The notes under the pieces were generated by a model, which saw nothing but the letters and a program-made list of their open reading frames with translations, searched no databases and was not told the origin of the DNA. DNA of 64,000 bases from Nisaea denitrificans DSM 18348 (GTDB taxonomy: Bacteria > Pseudomonadota > Alphaproteobacteria > Thalassobaculales > Thalassobaculaceae), in contig NZ_AUFM01000021.1 of NCBI RefSeq assembly GCF_000426505.1, positions 1 to 64,000 on the forward strand, in the 5' to 3' direction. This document shows, piece by piece, positions 43,863 to 54,136 of this stretch. Within the stretch, counting starts at the first letter, position 1. Each line of letters starts with the position of its first letter. The translations under genes and the position numbers were made by a program.

Positions 43863-46748
43863 TTACTCTGCCGCGTCCTGATAGGCCTCCAAAGGCGGGC
43901 AGGAGCAGATCAGGTGCTTGTCGCCGTAGGCTTGGTCGATCCGGGCGACCGGCGGCCAGTATTTGTTGCTCCGCAGGCTTTCGACCGGGAAGGCGCCCTG
44001 GGCGCGGGAATACTTCCGGTCCCAGTCGTCCGCCATCAGATCTCCGGCCGTATGCGGGGCATGGGCCAGCGGGCTCTCGTCGCGGGAGAGCTTGCCTTCC
44101 TCGATATCGCGGATTTCCTGCCGGATGGCGATCATCGCCGCACAGAACCGCTCCAGCTCGGCCAGCGGCTCGCTTTCGGTCGGCTCGATCATCAGCGTGC
44201 CCGGCACCGGGAAGGACATGGTGGGGGCGTGAAAGCCGTAATCCATCAGGCGCTTGGCGACATCGTCGACGGTAACGCCGGTTTCATCCTTCAGCGGGCG
44301 CAGATCGATAATGCATTCATGCGCAACCAGCCCGTTCTTGCCCTTGTACAGCACCGGGAAATGCTCTTCGAGGCGCTGCGCCAGATAGTTGGCGGAGAGG
44401 ATCGCGACCTCGGTCGCTTTCTTCAGGCCGTTGGCGCCCATCAGCTCGATATAGCTCCAGGAGATCGGCAGGATGCCGGCGCTGCCGTATGGCGCGGCGC
44501 TGACCGGGCCGATGGCGGTTTCCTGGGCGTTCATGTTGCGATGGCCCGGCAGGAACGGCGCCAGATGCGCGCCGACGCCGATCGGGCCGACACCGGGTCC
44601 GCCGCCACCATGCGGGATGCAGAAGGTCTTATGCAGGTTCAGGTGGCTGACGTCGGAGCCGAACTGGCCCGGCTTGCAGATACCGACCATGGCATTGAGG
44701 TTGGCGCCGTCCATATAGACCTGCCCACCATGCTCGTGGATCAGATCGCAGATCTCGGTGACAGTCTCCTCGAACACGCCATGGGTCGAGGGATAGGTGA
44801 TCATCAGGGCGGCGAGGTTGCTGCTGTGCTGCTCTACCTTGGACGTCAGATCGGCCATGTCGACATTGCCGTCATCGTCGCATTTCACGACCACGACCTT
44901 CATGCCGGCCATCGCGGCTGACGCCGGGTTGGTGCCGTGCGCGGAGCTCGGGATCAGGCAGATATTGCGATGCCCTTCGCCCCGGCTGGCGTGATAGGCG
45001 CTGATCACCAGCAGGCCGGCATATTCGCCCTGGCTGCCGGCATTCGGTTGCAGGGAGACGGCGGCATAGCCGGTGATCTCGGCCAGCATCCGCTCCAGCT
45101 CCGAGATCATCAGATGATAGCCCTCGACCTGATCGCGGGGGGCAAAGGGATGGATGTCGGAGAAAGAAGCCCAGGTGACCGGGATCATCTCGGTCGTCGC
45201 GTTCAGCTTCATGGTGCAGGAGCCGAGCGGGATCATCGAGCGGTCCAGCGCCACGTCCTTGTCCGCGAGACGGCGCAGATAGCGCAGCATCTCGGTCTCG
45301 GAATGATAGCTGTTGAAGGCCGGATGGGTCAGGAAGTCCGAGCTGCGTTCCAGCTTTGCCGGAATGGCGTCCGGGGTGCGGTCGGCGACGGCCTCGTAGG
45401 TCAGTTCCTTCATGCTGTCGAAGGCCATCATGGCCCAGAGCCGTTCGACCAGCTCGCGGGTGCAGGTCTCGTCCAGAGAGATGCCGACACTGTTCTCGAA
45501 GATGCGCAGATTGACGCCTTCGATGCGGGCCGCCTCGATGACGGAGCCGGTCCAGTCGTCCGTCTGCACGATGATGGTGTCGAAGAAATTATCGTGCGCG
45601 ATGGTGTAGCCGAGCTCGCGCAGGCCCTGTGCCAGGATAGCGGTCCGGCGGTGCACCCGGCGGCCGATCTTGGTCAGCCCGTCCGGCCCGTGATAGCAGG
45701 CATAAGCCGCCGCCATGACGGCGAGCAGGACCTGGGCGGTGCAGATGTTACTGGTCGCTTTCTCGCGGCGGATATGCTGCTCGCGGGTCTGCAGGGCCAG
45801 CCGGTAGGCCGGGTCGCCATTCTTGTCGACCGACACGCCGACGATGCGGCCCGGGATGGAGCGCTTGTACTCGTCCTTGGTGGCGAAATAGGCCGCGTGC
45901 GGGCCGCCGAAGCCGAGCGGCACGCCGAAGCGCTGGCTGGTGCCGATGGCGACATCCGCGCCGAACTCGCCCGGAGGGGTGAGGTGGGTCAGGGCGAGCA
46001 GGTCCGCCGCGACCACGGCAAGTGCGCCCTGGGCATGGGCTTTCTCGACGATACCGGCATAGTCATGCACGGCGCCGTTGGTGTCCGGATATTGCAGCAG
46101 GACGGCAAAGGCGTCTTCCGGCAAAGCATCGTTCTCATCGCCGACCAGCACGGTCAACCCGGCCGGCGCGGCGCGGGTCTGCAGAATGTCGATGGTCTGC
46201 GGATGGCAATTCTTTGAGACGAAGAAGACGTTGCCCTTGTTCTTCGAGGCCTTGTGGCAGAAAGCCATGGCCTCCGCTGCCGCCGTGCCTTCGTCCAGCA
46301 ACGATGCATTGGCGATTTCCAGACCGGTCAGATCGCCGATCATGGTCTGGAAGTTTAGCAGCATTTCCAGCCGGCCCTGGCTGATTTCCGGCTGGTACGG
46401 CGTATAGGCCGTGTACCAGGCCGGGTTTTCCAGGATGTTGCGCTGGATGACGGCCGGCACACGGGTGCCGTAATAGCCCATGCCGATCAGGGTGCGGTTC
46501 ACCGTGTTGGTGTTGGCATATTGCCGGAGCTTCTGCAGCACCGCGCTTTCGGTCTGCGCGGGCGGCAGGTCGAGCGGCTCTTTGATGCGGATCTTTGCCG
46601 GAACGGCGGCATCGATCAGGGCGCCGAGGTTCTCGTAGCCGAGCGCCTTCAGCATCGTTGCCTGATCTTCCGGGCCGGGGCCGATATGACGGCGAATGAA
46701 CTCTTCGCTTTCTTCCTGTTCGGCGAAGGCCAGCCTGTTGTCCATCAT
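43863..46748 (-). CDS. gcvP: Glycine dehydrogenase (decarboxylating), P-protein
   Basis: PLP enzyme that decarboxylates glycine and passes the aminomethyl group to lipoyl GcvH. The 961-residue single-chain form joins the alpha and beta halves found separate in some bacteria. The PLP-lysine block is [16 protein letters not shown] in the C-terminal half; the N-terminal half shows [28 protein letters not shown] and [19 protein letters not shown] start at ATG 46748 because AAGGAG lies nine bases upstream; the longer frame to 46778 has no such site. gcvH is 70 bp upstream. Confidence 0.98.
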   Translation of the reverse strand: MMDNRLAFAEQEESEEFIRRHIGPGPEDQATMLKALGYENLGALIDAAVPAKIRIKEPLDLPPAQTESAVLQKLRQYANTNTVNRTLIGMGYYGTRVPAVIQRNILENPAWYTAYTPYQPEISQGRLEMLLNFQTMIGDLTGLEIANASLLDEGTAAAEAMAFCHKASKNKGNVFFVSKNCHPQTIDILQTRAAPAGLTVLVGDENDALPEDAFAVLLQYPDTNGAVHDYAGIVEKAHAQGALAVVAADLLALTHLTPPGEFGADVAIGTSQRFGVPLGFGGPHAAYFATKDEYKRSIPGRIVGVSVDKNGDPAYRLALQTREQHIRREKATSNICTAQVLLAVMAAAYACYHGPDGLTKIGRRVHRRTAILAQGLRELGYTIAHDNFFDTIIVQTDDWTGSVIEAARIEGVNLRIFENSVGISLDETCTRELVERLWAMMAFDSMKELTYEAVADRTPDAIPAKLERSSDFLTHPAFNSYHSETEMLRYLRRLADKDVALDRSMIPLGSCTMKLNATTEMIPVTWASFSDIHPFAPRDQVEGYHLMISELERMLAEITGYAAVSLQPNAGSQGEYAGLLVISAYHASRGEGHRNICLIPSSAHGTNPASAAMAGMKVVVVKCDDDGNVDMADLTSKVEQHSSNLAALMITYPSTHGVFEETVTEICDLIHEHGGQVYMDGANLNAMVGICKPGQFGSDVSHLNLHKTFCIPHGGGGPGVGPIGVGAHLAPFLPGHRNMNAQETAIGPVSAAPYGSAGILPISWSYIELMGANGLKKATEVAILSANYLAQRLEEHFPVLYKGKNGLVAHECIIDLRPLKDETGVTVDDVAKRLMDYGFHAPTMSFPVPGTLMIEPTESEPLAELERFCAAMIAIRQEIRDIEEGKLSRDESPLAHAPHTAGDLMADDWDRKYSRAQGAFPVESLRSNKYWPPVARIDQAYGDKHLICSCPPLEAYQDAAE

Positions 46749-46818
46749 CTCTTCTGCTCCTTGTGGCCCGCAGGCCATACGTCATCTCGTGCATCAGGCG
46801 CCCGAACGGCGCCCGGCC

Positions 46819-47190
46819 TCAGGCCTCCGCGTGCGCCTTGTAGGCGTCCGCGTCCATCAGGGCGTCGAACTCGGCCTTGTCGGAAATCTTGATCTTGTAG
46901 AACCAGGCAGCGCCTTCAGGGTCGCTGTTCACCAGATCCGGCGTGTCGGCCAGTGCCGCATTGGCCTCGACTACTTCACCGGTCACCGGTGCGTAAAGCT
47001 CGCTTGCGGCTTTCACGGATTCAACGACGGCGGTTTCGTCCCCCTTGGCGACGGTCTTGCCGACATCCGGGACTTCCACGAACACGACTTCGCCAAGCTG
47101 TTCCTGGGCGAAATCGGTAATCCCCACTGTGCCGATCTCGCCGTCGAGATCGATCCATTCATGGTCTTCGGTAAAGCGACGCTCGCTCAT
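46819..47190 (-). CDS. gcvH: Glycine cleavage system H protein
   Basis: Lipoyl carrier that shuttles the aminomethyl intermediate between P, T and L proteins. From ATG 47190 (AGGGGAT upstream) it has 123 residues, standard length: [14 protein letters not shown] at the start and the lipoylation site K60 in [18 protein letters not shown]. The longer reading frame to 47292 is antisense-free but has no supporting start. It follows gcvT by 25 bp on the same transcript. Confidence 0.98.
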   Translation of the reverse strand: MSERRFTEDHEWIDLDGEIGTVGITDFAQEQLGEVVFVEVPDVGKTVAKGDETAVVESVKAASELYAPVTGEVVEANAALADTPDLVNSDPEGAAWFYKIKISDKAEFDALMDADAYKAHAEA

Positions 47191-47215
47191 ATCTGATCCC
47201 CTCTGGTGCTTTGTT

Positions 47216-48313
47216 TTAACGTTTGTAGCCATTCGGGACGAACGGCATTTTGGCGGTTTTGGCGGGCAGGGCTTTGCCCCGAACGACAACATTTACAGCG
47301 CTACCGGCGGCTGCGTGTTCGGTGGTGACGTATCCCATGGCCAGCGGTGCTTCGAGGCTCGGCCCGAAACCGCCGCTGGTTATGGTGCCGATACTGGTGC
47401 CGTCCGGCGCCTGGATCTCGGTGCCTTCGCGGGCGGGAGCGCGGCCGTCCGGCAGGATGCCGACGCGTTTCCGCGGGGCGCCGCTCTTGATCTGGTCGAG
47501 AATGATTTCCGCGCCGGGAAAGCCGCCTTCCTCCCGCCGGCGCTTGCCGATGGACCAGGTGAGGGCGGCTTCGACCGGCGTCGTTGTCTCGTCGATATCG
47601 TGGCCGTAAAGGCAAAGCCCGGCTTCGAGGCGCAGGGAATCCCGGGCGCCAAGCCCGATGGCTTCCACGTCATTTTGGGCCAGAAGTTTGCGGGCGAGTG
47701 CATCGGCCTGATCGGCGGGCACGGAAATCTCGTAACCGTCCTCGCCGGTATAGCCTGACCGGGTGACGAAGCAGGCTGCCCCGTCCACATCCATTTCGGC
47801 GCCGGTCATGAAGCTGAGCGTCGCGGCGGCCGGGGCGAGGGCGGAGAGCGCCGCCTCGGCGCCGGGGCCCTGCAAGGCGATCAGCGCGCGATCTTCCAGA
47901 ACGGTGATTTCGGAGGAAAGGTGCGCCCGCATATGGGCAATATCCGCGTCCTTGCAGGCCGCGTTGACGACGACCATCAGGCCGTCCTCGATCCGGCAGA
48001 CCATCAGGTCATCCAGAATGCCGCCCTTGTCGTTCGTGAACATGCTGTAACGCATCTGGCCGATCGCGAGTCCGTCGAGATCGCCCGGCACCAGCCGTTC
48101 CAGGTCGCGTGCCGCGTCGGCACCGGTCAGCTTGACCTGGCCCATATGGGAGACGTCGAACAGCCCGGCCTTGGCGCGGGTGTGCAGGTGCTCGGCCTTG
48201 ACGCCGGCGGGGTACTGGACAGGCATGTCATAGCCCGCGAACGGCACCATCTTGGCGCCGAGCTCGACATGCAGTCCGTGCAGGGGAGTCTTGAGAAGGG
48301 TCGGTTCCGTCAT
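47216..48313 (-). CDS. gcvT: Aminomethyltransferase (glycine cleavage T protein)
   Basis: Transfers the one-carbon unit from the H protein to tetrahydrofolate, releasing ammonia. The 365-residue protein has [22 protein letters not shown]-type start ([14 protein letters not shown]), [17 protein letters not shown] and the C-terminal [19 protein letters not shown] block with the substrate-binding residues. First coding gene of the operon; the glycine riboswitch lies 48 bp upstream and GGAGAG precedes the ATG. No lpd gene is in the window. Confidence 0.98.
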   Translation of the reverse strand: MTEPTLLKTPLHGLHVELGAKMVPFAGYDMPVQYPAGVKAEHLHTRAKAGLFDVSHMGQVKLTGADAARDLERLVPGDLDGLAIGQMRYSMFTNDKGGILDDLMVCRIEDGLMVVVNAACKDADIAHMRAHLSSEITVLEDRALIALQGPGAEAALSALAPAAATLSFMTGAEMDVDGAACFVTRSGYTGEDGYEISVPADQADALARKLLAQNDVEAIGLGARDSLRLEAGLCLYGHDIDETTTPVEAALTWSIGKRRREEGGFPGAEIILDQIKSGAPRKRVGILPDGRAPAREGTEIQAPDGTSIGTITSGGFGPSLEAPLAMGYVTTEHAAAGSAVNVVVRGKALPAKTAKMPFVPNGYKR

Positions 48314-48341
48314 GGCACTCTCCGGTCAGCGTAAAGGCATC

Positions 48342-48356
48342 CCGGCGAAACGCCGG
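48342..48356 (-). promoter_or_regulatory. Hairpin between the glycine riboswitch and gcvT
   Basis: CCGGCG and CGCCGG form a perfect 6-bp stem with a three-base loop, 29 bases before the gcvT start. No T-run follows, so a transcription terminator is not indicated; it may be part of a translational expression platform. Confidence 0.4.
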
Positions 48357-48360
48357 AACC

Positions 48361-48548
48361 TGCCCCCTCTGTCGCTAACCTGAGAGATTCACCCGGCGAA
48401 CTCTGTGCCGGGCTTTCACCGTGGGTGAGGCGGTTTCCCGCCTGCTTTCCAGAAGTTCCTCGCCTCAAGGTCCTTTTGCCTGAGAGTTTCCGGGGGCGGT
48501 TGCTCCTTCGGCGCCGACCATGTGGCCGGTCTCTCCCTTGAGGGTCGT
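48361..48548 (-). ncRNA. Tandem glycine riboswitch
   Basis: Two glycine-aptamer signatures lie in series upstream of gcvT. Aptamer 1 (about 48545-48469) reads GGGAGAGACC, GCCGAAGGAGCAA and AACTCTCAGGCAAAAGGACC; aptamer 2 (about 48468-48361) has AGAGTTCGCCGGGTGAA, AATCTCTCAGG and GACAGAGGGGGC. The conserved CTCTCAGG of each unit and the short linker are as in known cooperative gcvT riboswitches. It should switch on gcvTHP when glycine is abundant. Boundaries are approximate. Confidence 0.93.
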
Positions 48549-48603
48549 CGGTAGTGGCGAAACAATAGTCGCCGCCCAACAAAAAGAAAAGGGGCGTTGG
48601 TGA

Positions 48604-49146
48604 CTAGCGCCGCCGTGCCCGGTTATAGGCGAGCTGTTCCGGGGTGAGCTGGAAGCCGATCAGCACCCGATATCTGTTCAGGGTTTTTTGGTCCGCCGGA
48701 TAGGGGATGGTCGGCTCGAACTCGTCCTTGATGGCGACGCGGCGCAGGTTGCCCTTGAACGGCAGAGTGTTGTCGAAGGTCTGTTTGGCGATGACGACAC
48801 CGGTCTCGTCCGCGATGGCAAGGAAGTAGGTCACCGCCGCCTGATTATCCTTGTTGGCCGGGCCGCGGGTGGCAATGACCTGGAACGCGATATCCATCAC
48901 CAGCTCGTCGCTCTCGAAATTGCAGATCGCGCTGAGGCTGGCCAGTTGAGCGTCGAATCGGACATCGGTGAGATCGCCGACGGCACCGTCTGTAAAGACC
49001 GTCACATGGTCCAGATCGTTGACGAAATTCGTCACCGGGCAACCCGGGGGCGGGGCCTCGTCACTGGAGCAGGCGGCCACGAACGCCAGCAGCACTAGCG
49101 GCAGCAGGGCGCGGGTTGGAAAGCGGAATCGCGATTGAGAAAACAT
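48604..49146 (-). CDS. Putative lipoprotein of unknown function
   Basis: 180-residue protein with a lipobox FVAAC (lipidated Cys at residue 26) after a hydrophobic stretch. The mature domain is rich in beta strands ([20 protein letters not shown], shown in part as [11 protein letters not shown]) and contains two more cysteines, C36 and C75. I do not recognise a family. It is divergent from ispH and ends 43-55 bp before the start of the riboswitch transcript on the same strand, with no clear terminator between. Confidence 0.8.
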   Translation of the reverse strand: MFSQSRFRFPTRALLPLVLLAFVAACSSDEAPPPGCPVTNFVNDLDHVTVFTDGAVGDLTDVRFDAQLASLSAICNFESDELVMDIAFQVIATRGPANKDNQAAVTYFLAIADETGVVIAKQTFDNTLPFKGNLRRVAIKDEFEPTIPYPADQKTLNRYRVLIGFQLTPEQLAYNRARRR

Positions 49147-49311
49147 GGCTCAGCTCTGCTAGGGTTCGGTCGGCGCACACACTACTCGCTCGCAGGCGCC
49201 CCCGCAATTGGCGAGGGTGCCCGTGTTAAATGGTGCAGCAGACCCGCAAATGGGCATGGCCTGCTTCCGTCTTCTATGGACAAGTTTTTACCGAGGGACT
49301 ACATCGCGGGC

Positions 49312-50256
49312 ATGAACAAAGCTGATCTCACAATTCTGCTGGCCACGCCGCGCGGATTTTGCGCCGGGGTGGACCGTGCGATCCAGATCGTCGAGCGCAG
49401 CCTCGAGAAGTACGGCGCGCCGGTCTATGTCCGGCACGAGATCGTGCATAACCGCTATGTGGTCGAGGGCCTGGAAAAGAAGGGCGCGATTTTCGTCGAG
49501 GAGCTGGACCAGGTGCCGCTCGACGCGCCGGTGGTGTTCAGCGCACACGGCGTGCCGAAATCGGTTCCGGCCGAGGCCGAGCGGCGCAACATGGTCTATC
49601 TCGACGCCACCTGCCCTCTGGTCAGCAAGGTGCATCTGGAAGCCGAGCGGCATCTGAAGCAGGGTCGCCATATCATCCTGATCGGCCATGCAGGGCACCC
49701 CGAAGTGGTCGGCACCATGGGGCAAGTACCGGACGGCGCCATCACGCTTGTTGAAACACGCGCGGATGCCGAGACGGTCAGCTTCGAGGGCGATCCGGAT
49801 CTTTCCTTCATCACCCAGACCACGCTTTCGGTGGACGACACGGCGGAGATTGTCTCGGTCCTGCAGCGTCGGTTCCCGAAGATGATCGGGCCGGCCAAGG
49901 AAGATATCTGCTACGCCACGACCAACCGGCAGGAAGCGGTAAAAGCCATATCGGAGCGTTGCGACGGCATGGTCGTCATCGGCGCCCCGAACTCCTCCAA
50001 CTCCAAGCGTCTGGTGGAGGTCGCCAAGGGGCGCGGCTGCGCCAGATCGCTGCTGATCCAGCGTGCCGCCGATATCGACTGGGACTGGATGGCCGATGTC
50101 TCCGTGCTCGGCATTACCGCCGGGGCCTCTGCGCCTGAGATCCTTGTCGACGAGGTGATCGAGGCCTGCCGGGCTCATCGCACTGTCACCATCGAAGAGG
50201 TGACGGTCGCCCGCGAGGACGTTCATTTCAAATTGCCCCGCGAGCTGGCGAGTTAA
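49312..50256 (+). CDS. ispH: 4-hydroxy-3-methylbut-2-enyl diphosphate reductase
   Basis: Last enzyme of the MEP pathway; a [4Fe-4S] enzyme that makes IPP and DMAPP. The three cluster cysteines are C17 ([10 protein letters not shown]), C101 ([11 protein letters not shown]) and C200 ([10 protein letters not shown]). From ATG 49312 the protein has 314 residues, the usual length; the frame extends 59 codons upstream, and ATG 49276 is a less likely alternative. It is the first gene of a + strand group with thrB 4 bp downstream. Confidence 0.96.
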   Translation: MNKADLTILLATPRGFCAGVDRAIQIVERSLEKYGAPVYVRHEIVHNRYVVEGLEKKGAIFVEELDQVPLDAPVVFSAHGVPKSVPAEAERRNMVYLDATCPLVSKVHLEAERHLKQGRHIILIGHAGHPEVVGTMGQVPDGAITLVETRADAETVSFEGDPDLSFITQTTLSVDDTAEIVSVLQRRFPKMIGPAKEDICYATTNRQEAVKAISERCDGMVVIGAPNSSNSKRLVEVAKGRGCARSLLIQRAADIDWDWMADVSVLGITAGASAPEILVDEVIEACRAHRTVTIEEVTVAREDVHFKLPRELAS

Positions 50257-50260
50257 GTTC

Positions 50261-51220
50261 TTGGCCGTTTACACGTCTATTTCCGACGAGGACCTCGCGT
50301 CCTTTCTCGCCGATTACGATATCGGCGATCCTCTGTCCTTTTCAGGCATCGCCGAAGGGGTGGAGAATTCGAACTTCATGGTCCGGACCACGACCGGCAC
50401 CTACATCCTGACGCTCTATGAAAAGCGGGTGAACCCTGACGATCTGCCGTTTTTCCTCAATCTGATGAACCATCTGGCGGGCAAGGGCCTGTCCTGCCCG
50501 CGTCCGGTTCCGAAAAAATCCGGCGAGACGCTGAGCAGCCTGAATGGCCGCCCGGCGGCGGTGGTGACCTTCCTCGACGGGATCTGGCACCGCAAGATCA
50601 TGCCGGTGCATTGCCGGGCGCTCGGTACGGAAATGGCGCGGATGCACCAGATGGGCGCCGATTTCGAGATGATCCGGGAGAACAGCCTCTCGGTGCGCTC
50701 CTGGCGGCCGTTGCTGGAATCCTGCGGGCCGCAGGCGGACAATGTGAAACCCGGTCTCTATGGGTTTCTCGACGAGGAAATCGGTTTCCTGGAGGAGAAC
50801 TGGCCGACGGACCTGCCGCGTGGCGTGGTTCATGCCGACCTGTTCCAGGACAATGTCTTCTTTCTCGGCGACGAGTTGTCCGGCTTCATCGACTTCTATT
50901 TCGCCTGCACCGACATGCTGGCCTACGACCTCGCCATCTGCTTGAACGCCTGGTGTTTCGAGAGTGACGGCAGTTTCAATATCACCAAGGCGCGGTTGAT
51001 GATCACGGCCTATGAAGAGGTTCGGGACCTCTCCGATGCGGAGCTTTCCGCTCTGCCGGTACTCGCGCGCGGCGCTGCCACCCGCTTTCTGCTGACGCGT
51101 CTGTATGACTGGCTGAACCACCCGGAAGGGGCGTTCGTGAAGCCGAAGGACCCGATGGAATATCATCGCAAGCTGAGCTTTCATCAGAGCGTCTCCTCCA
51201 GCGCGGGCTACGGCATCTGA
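50261..51220 (+). CDS. thrB: Homoserine kinase (APH-fold type)
   Basis: Phosphorylates L-homoserine in threonine synthesis. This is the alphaproteobacterial ThrB of the aminoglycoside-phosphotransferase fold (319 residues), not the GHMP-kinase type of E. coli. Catalytic block [13 protein letters not shown] has H191 and D193, and D211 in GFIDFYF is the metal-binding aspartate; the start [16 protein letters not shown] and [11 protein letters not shown] nucleotide-loop are characteristic. The start is TTG at 50261, 4 bp after the ispH stop. Its stop overlaps the rnhA ATG. Confidence 0.95.
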   Translation: MAVYTSISDEDLASFLADYDIGDPLSFSGIAEGVENSNFMVRTTTGTYILTLYEKRVNPDDLPFFLNLMNHLAGKGLSCPRPVPKKSGETLSSLNGRPAAVVTFLDGIWHRKIMPVHCRALGTEMARMHQMGADFEMIRENSLSVRSWRPLLESCGPQADNVKPGLYGFLDEEIGFLEENWPTDLPRGVVHADLFQDNVFFLGDELSGFIDFYFACTDMLAYDLAICLNAWCFESDGSFNITKARLMITAYEEVRDLSDAELSALPVLARGAATRFLLTRLYDWLNHPEGAFVKPKDPMEYHRKLSFHQSVSSSAGYGI

Positions 51221-51651
51221 TGATGAAGAAACGGGTCGAGATTTATACTGACGGTGCCTGCAGCGGTAATCCCGGCCCCGGCGGCTGGGGGGCGATCCTG
51301 CGCTATGGCGATACCGAGAAAGAACTCTCCGGCGGCGATAAGGAGACGACCAACAACCGCATGGAGATGATGGCGGCGATCACATCGCTGGAAACCCTGA
51401 CCCGGCCGATGCATGTGGACCTCTACACAGACAGCACCTATGTCCGCGACGGCATCACAAAGTGGATTCATGGCTGGAAGAAGCGTGGCTGGCGCACCGC
51501 CGACAAGAAGCCGGTGAAGAACATGGAGCTGTGGCAGCGCCTTGAGGCCGCCGTCGAGCGTCATGAGATCGAGTGGCACTGGGTCAAGGGCCATGCCGGC
51601 CATCCCGAGAACGAACGGGCGGACGAGCTGGCTCGACTGGCGATCCCGTGA
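51220..51651 (+). CDS. rnhA: Ribonuclease HI
   Basis: Removes RNA from RNA-DNA hybrids. The 143-residue protein carries the acidic active site D11 ([12 protein letters not shown]), E49 (NNRMEMMAA), D71 (LYTDSTYV) and D135 (NERADELAR), with H125 in KGHAGHP. The basic handle region [17 protein letters not shown] is present. Tandem ATG codons at 51220 and 51223 make the N terminus uncertain by one residue. It overlaps thrB by one base and the MFS gene by four. Confidence 0.97.
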   Translation: MMKKRVEIYTDGACSGNPGPGGWGAILRYGDTEKELSGGDKETTNNRMEMMAAITSLETLTRPMHVDLYTDSTYVRDGITKWIHGWKKRGWRTADKKPVKNMELWQRLEAAVERHEIEWHWVKGHAGHPENERADELARLAIP

Positions 51652-52862
51652 GCGTCGGCGCCGTGGCGCCTGCTTCCGAGCGGACCCGCTGGGACATTGT
51701 CGCGCTCGCCGTTGGTGCGGGTGTCGTCGCCGCCCTTCAGGTCGGTAAAGTCCCCCCCGCCCTTCCGGCCCTGCGGGCCGATCTGGATCTCTCTCTGGTC
51801 GGTGGTGGCTGGCTCGCCTCCCTGCTGCATCTTTTCGCGGCCCTGTTCGCCATTCTCATCAGCATGGCCACGGACCGAACCGGTCCCGCCCGGCTGTTGG
51901 TCGCGGCGATGCTCGTCATCGCGGCAGGCTCGGCGCTCGGTGCAGCTTCCGGCTCCACGTTCGCCTTGTTCGCCGGGCGGGCGCTGGAAAGTCTCGGCTT
52001 CGTTGCCACCTCGATTGCCGCGCCGACCCTGATCGTTGCCGCCGCCAGACCAATGCATCGGTCGCTGGCGCTTGGTTTCTGGTCCGCCTATTTCCCCATT
52101 GGTGCCGCGATTGCGATGGTTGCCGCACCGGTGCTGATGGCCGCCGCAGGATGGCGCGGGCTCTGGCTTGCGGATGCAGGCATCTGTGTTCTCTTCGCCG
52201 GTATTCTGGCTGTTCTAACGACGCCTTCACGTTGGCCCGGTGTGCCCCGGCCCAGCCGGGAGCGCGGTTTCAGACAGGTGCTCGGGACATTGCGCCTGCC
52301 GGGGCCCTATCTGTTCTCAACCGCCTTCTTCCTTTATGCCTGCGCGATCTTCGCGCTGATGACCTGGATGCCGACCTTTCTGATCGAGCGGTTGGGCTAT
52401 TCCCTCGAAGGCGCTGCTCTGATCGGCGCCGCGGTGGTGCTGGTCAACATTGTTGGAAATCTTGGCGCAGCCTGGCTGATGCACCGCCAGGTACCGCGCT
52501 GGCTCATCATCGCCATCAGCTTTATCGGGATCATGGGAACGGCCTGGTTCGTCTTTGCCGGCGGTGCCCCGGACGGCCTCCGGGTGCCTGCTGCGATTGC
52601 CATGTCCTGCATCAGCGGTGTTCTGCCTGCCGCCTGCCTCGCCGGTGCGCCGTCGCATGCCCGGACCGCTTCCGAGGTTGCGACATGCAGCGGCGTGGTT
52701 GTGCATGGCTCCAATCTCGGCAACCTGCTGGCAGCCCCGATCTTCGCCACGGTGGTGACCTATTTTGGCGGCTGGTCGAACGGCCACCTGCCGATGATCG
52801 GTCTCGGCGTGGCCGGCCTCGTTCTGGTTTTCTGGATCAAGCTTGTGGACGGGAGCCGCTAG
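51648..52862 (+). CDS. Major facilitator superfamily transporter
   Basis: 404-residue inner-membrane carrier with about twelve hydrophobic segments, of the cyanate/nitroimidazole (CynX/NimT)-like style by general look. The loop between helices 2 and 3 has [11 protein letters not shown], matching the MFS A motif in position. Start is GTG 51648, overlapping the rnhA stop as GTGA; an earlier frame extension is antisense-like shadow of rnhA. The substrate cannot be predicted. It converges with the SRPBCC gene over the palindrome CTAG that holds both stop codons. Confidence 0.87.
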   Translation: MSVGAVAPASERTRWDIVALAVGAGVVAALQVGKVPPALPALRADLDLSLVGGGWLASLLHLFAALFAILISMATDRTGPARLLVAAMLVIAAGSALGAASGSTFALFAGRALESLGFVATSIAAPTLIVAAARPMHRSLALGFWSAYFPIGAAIAMVAAPVLMAAAGWRGLWLADAGICVLFAGILAVLTTPSRWPGVPRPSRERGFRQVLGTLRLPGPYLFSTAFFLYACAIFALMTWMPTFLIERLGYSLEGAALIGAAVVLVNIVGNLGAAWLMHRQVPRWLIIAISFIGIMGTAWFVFAGGAPDGLRVPAAIAMSCISGVLPAACLAGAPSHARTASEVATCSGVVVHGSNLGNLLAAPIFATVVTYFGGWSNGHLPMIGLGVAGLVLVFWIKLVDGSR

Positions 52863-53275
52863 GCGGCGCCGAACCGTGCCACCAGTGCATCGAAGCCGCT
52901 CTTGTAGATGAACTGGATGATGCCGTTCGCCTTGGTCTCATTGCCTTCGTCCGGGGCGAAGGCGGAGCACCAGCGGACAACGCAACCGCCGTCTGTATCC
53001 TCGACCGACATCCAGGCCGAGTAATTTTCCAGCGGGAAGGGCTTGCCGAGGATGGCATAGCGTAACCTGCGGCCGTCCTCGTCTCGCTCCAGCTGCACTT
53101 CGTCGAAGGTTGGCCCGCCACCACCGGATGTAAGACGCCGGATGCCGCCTTCGCCGATGGTTTCGCTTTTTTCGACGGCCGGGTGCCATTTGTCGAGATT
53201 GAGGAAGTCGCCGACGACTTCCCAGACCTCCGCGGCGGGTGCCGCCAGCTTCACGCTCATATCCACAGTTGCCAT
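52859..53275 (-). CDS. SRPBCC-superfamily (START/polyketide-cyclase-like) protein
   Basis: 138-residue protein of the helix-grip fold that binds hydrophobic ligands. It starts MATVDMSVKLAAPAAEVWEVVGDFLNLDKWHP (key block APAAEVWEVVGDF) and has the beta-sheet segments ERDEDGRRLRYAIL and PLENYSAWMSVE, ending with the long C-terminal helix IQFIYKSGFDALVARFG. ATG 53275 has GAGGGAGG upstream; TTG 53290 would add five residues. Ligand is unknown. It lies alone between two convergent/divergent units. Confidence 0.88.
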   Translation of the reverse strand: MATVDMSVKLAAPAAEVWEVVGDFLNLDKWHPAVEKSETIGEGGIRRLTSGGGGPTFDEVQLERDEDGRRLRYAILGKPFPLENYSAWMSVEDTDGGCVVRWCSAFAPDEGNETKANGIIQFIYKSGFDALVARFGAA

Positions 53276-53356
53276 GTCCGCCTCCCTCAAGAACTGGAGC
53301 TAGCAGAGTAATCCCAGATGCGGATAAGGCAAGGTTCCGGGTCGGCTTCCGGAATG

Positions 53357-54136
53357 TCAACGCGGCACGATCATCGGTGTGCCGGTCACGGGGTCGGGCG
53401 TGACCATGGCTTCGAGACCGAAGGCGTGCCGCAGATTATCCTCGCTCAGGACTTCGTCCGGCGCTCCGGTTGCGACCAGCCCTGAGGGGCCAAGCAGGAC
53501 CAGATGGTCCGAATAGCGGGCCGCGAGGTTGAGATCGTGCAGTACGGTGATGACCGTGGTGCCGTCCCGCCGGTTGCGTTCCCGCAACAGGGTGAGGACT
53601 TCGAGCTGGTGGCGCAGGTCAAGCCACGTGGTCGGCTCGTCCAGCAGCAGGTAAGGCGTGTCCTGCGCCAGTACGAGGGCGATCCATGCTCGCTGGCGCT
53701 GCCCGCCGGACAGCGTGTTGAGCGGGCGGTCCATTTGGTCGTCCAGGCCGACATGCCGTAGGGCGGTGGTGCATTTCTCCAGATCCTGCGCGCTCCAGGC
53801 CGCCAGCAGCCCGCGCCACGGTGTCCGGCCGCGCTTGATCAGCTCCATGACAGTGATGCCGTCAGGCGCATTAGGCGCTTGCGGCAGGATCGCCATGCGT
53901 CGGGCCAGAGCCCGTGTGTCGAGGGCGAAGACATCTTCTCCGTCCAGGGTGACGGTCCCCCGCGACGGACGGAGCAGTCTGGCAAGGGCGCGGAGCAGGG
54001 TGGATTTCCCACAGCCGTTCGGGCCGAGAATCGAGGTTACCTGCCTGTCCGGGAAGGCGAGCGACAGGTCGTCGATCACGGCCCGGTCGCCATAGCCGAG
54101 GGTGAGCCCTTCGGTTTTCAGAACGGTTTGCGTCAC
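53357..54136 (-). CDS. fecE: Iron-siderophore ABC importer, ATPase (FecE-like)
   Basis: 259-residue ATPase that powers import through the FecCD channel. Walker A is GPNGCGKST (38-46), signature LSGGQRQRAWIALV, Walker B LLLDEPTTWLDL, with the LPQAPNAPDGITVMELIKRGR segment typical of FepC/FecE/BtuD-type importers. The frame runs much further upstream, but that part is antisense-free shadow over the permease; GTG 54136 overlaps the permease stop (GTGA), which supports it. Last gene of the operon. Confidence 0.93.
   Translation of the reverse strand: MTQTVLKTEGLTLGYGDRAVIDDLSLAFPDRQVTSILGPNGCGKSTLLRALARLLRPSRGTVTLDGEDVFALDTRALARRMAILPQAPNAPDGITVMELIKRGRTPWRGLLAAWSAQDLEKCTTALRHVGLDDQMDRPLNTLSGGQRQRAWIALVLAQDTPYLLLDEPTTWLDLRHQLEVLTLLRERNRRDGTTVITVLHDLNLAARYSDHLVLLGPSGLVATGAPDEVLSEDNLRHAFGLEAMVTPDPVTGTPMIVPR

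Noticed and set aside
44937-46217. 426-codon + strand frame opposite gcvP
   Set aside because: Shadow of gcvP; no plausible product.
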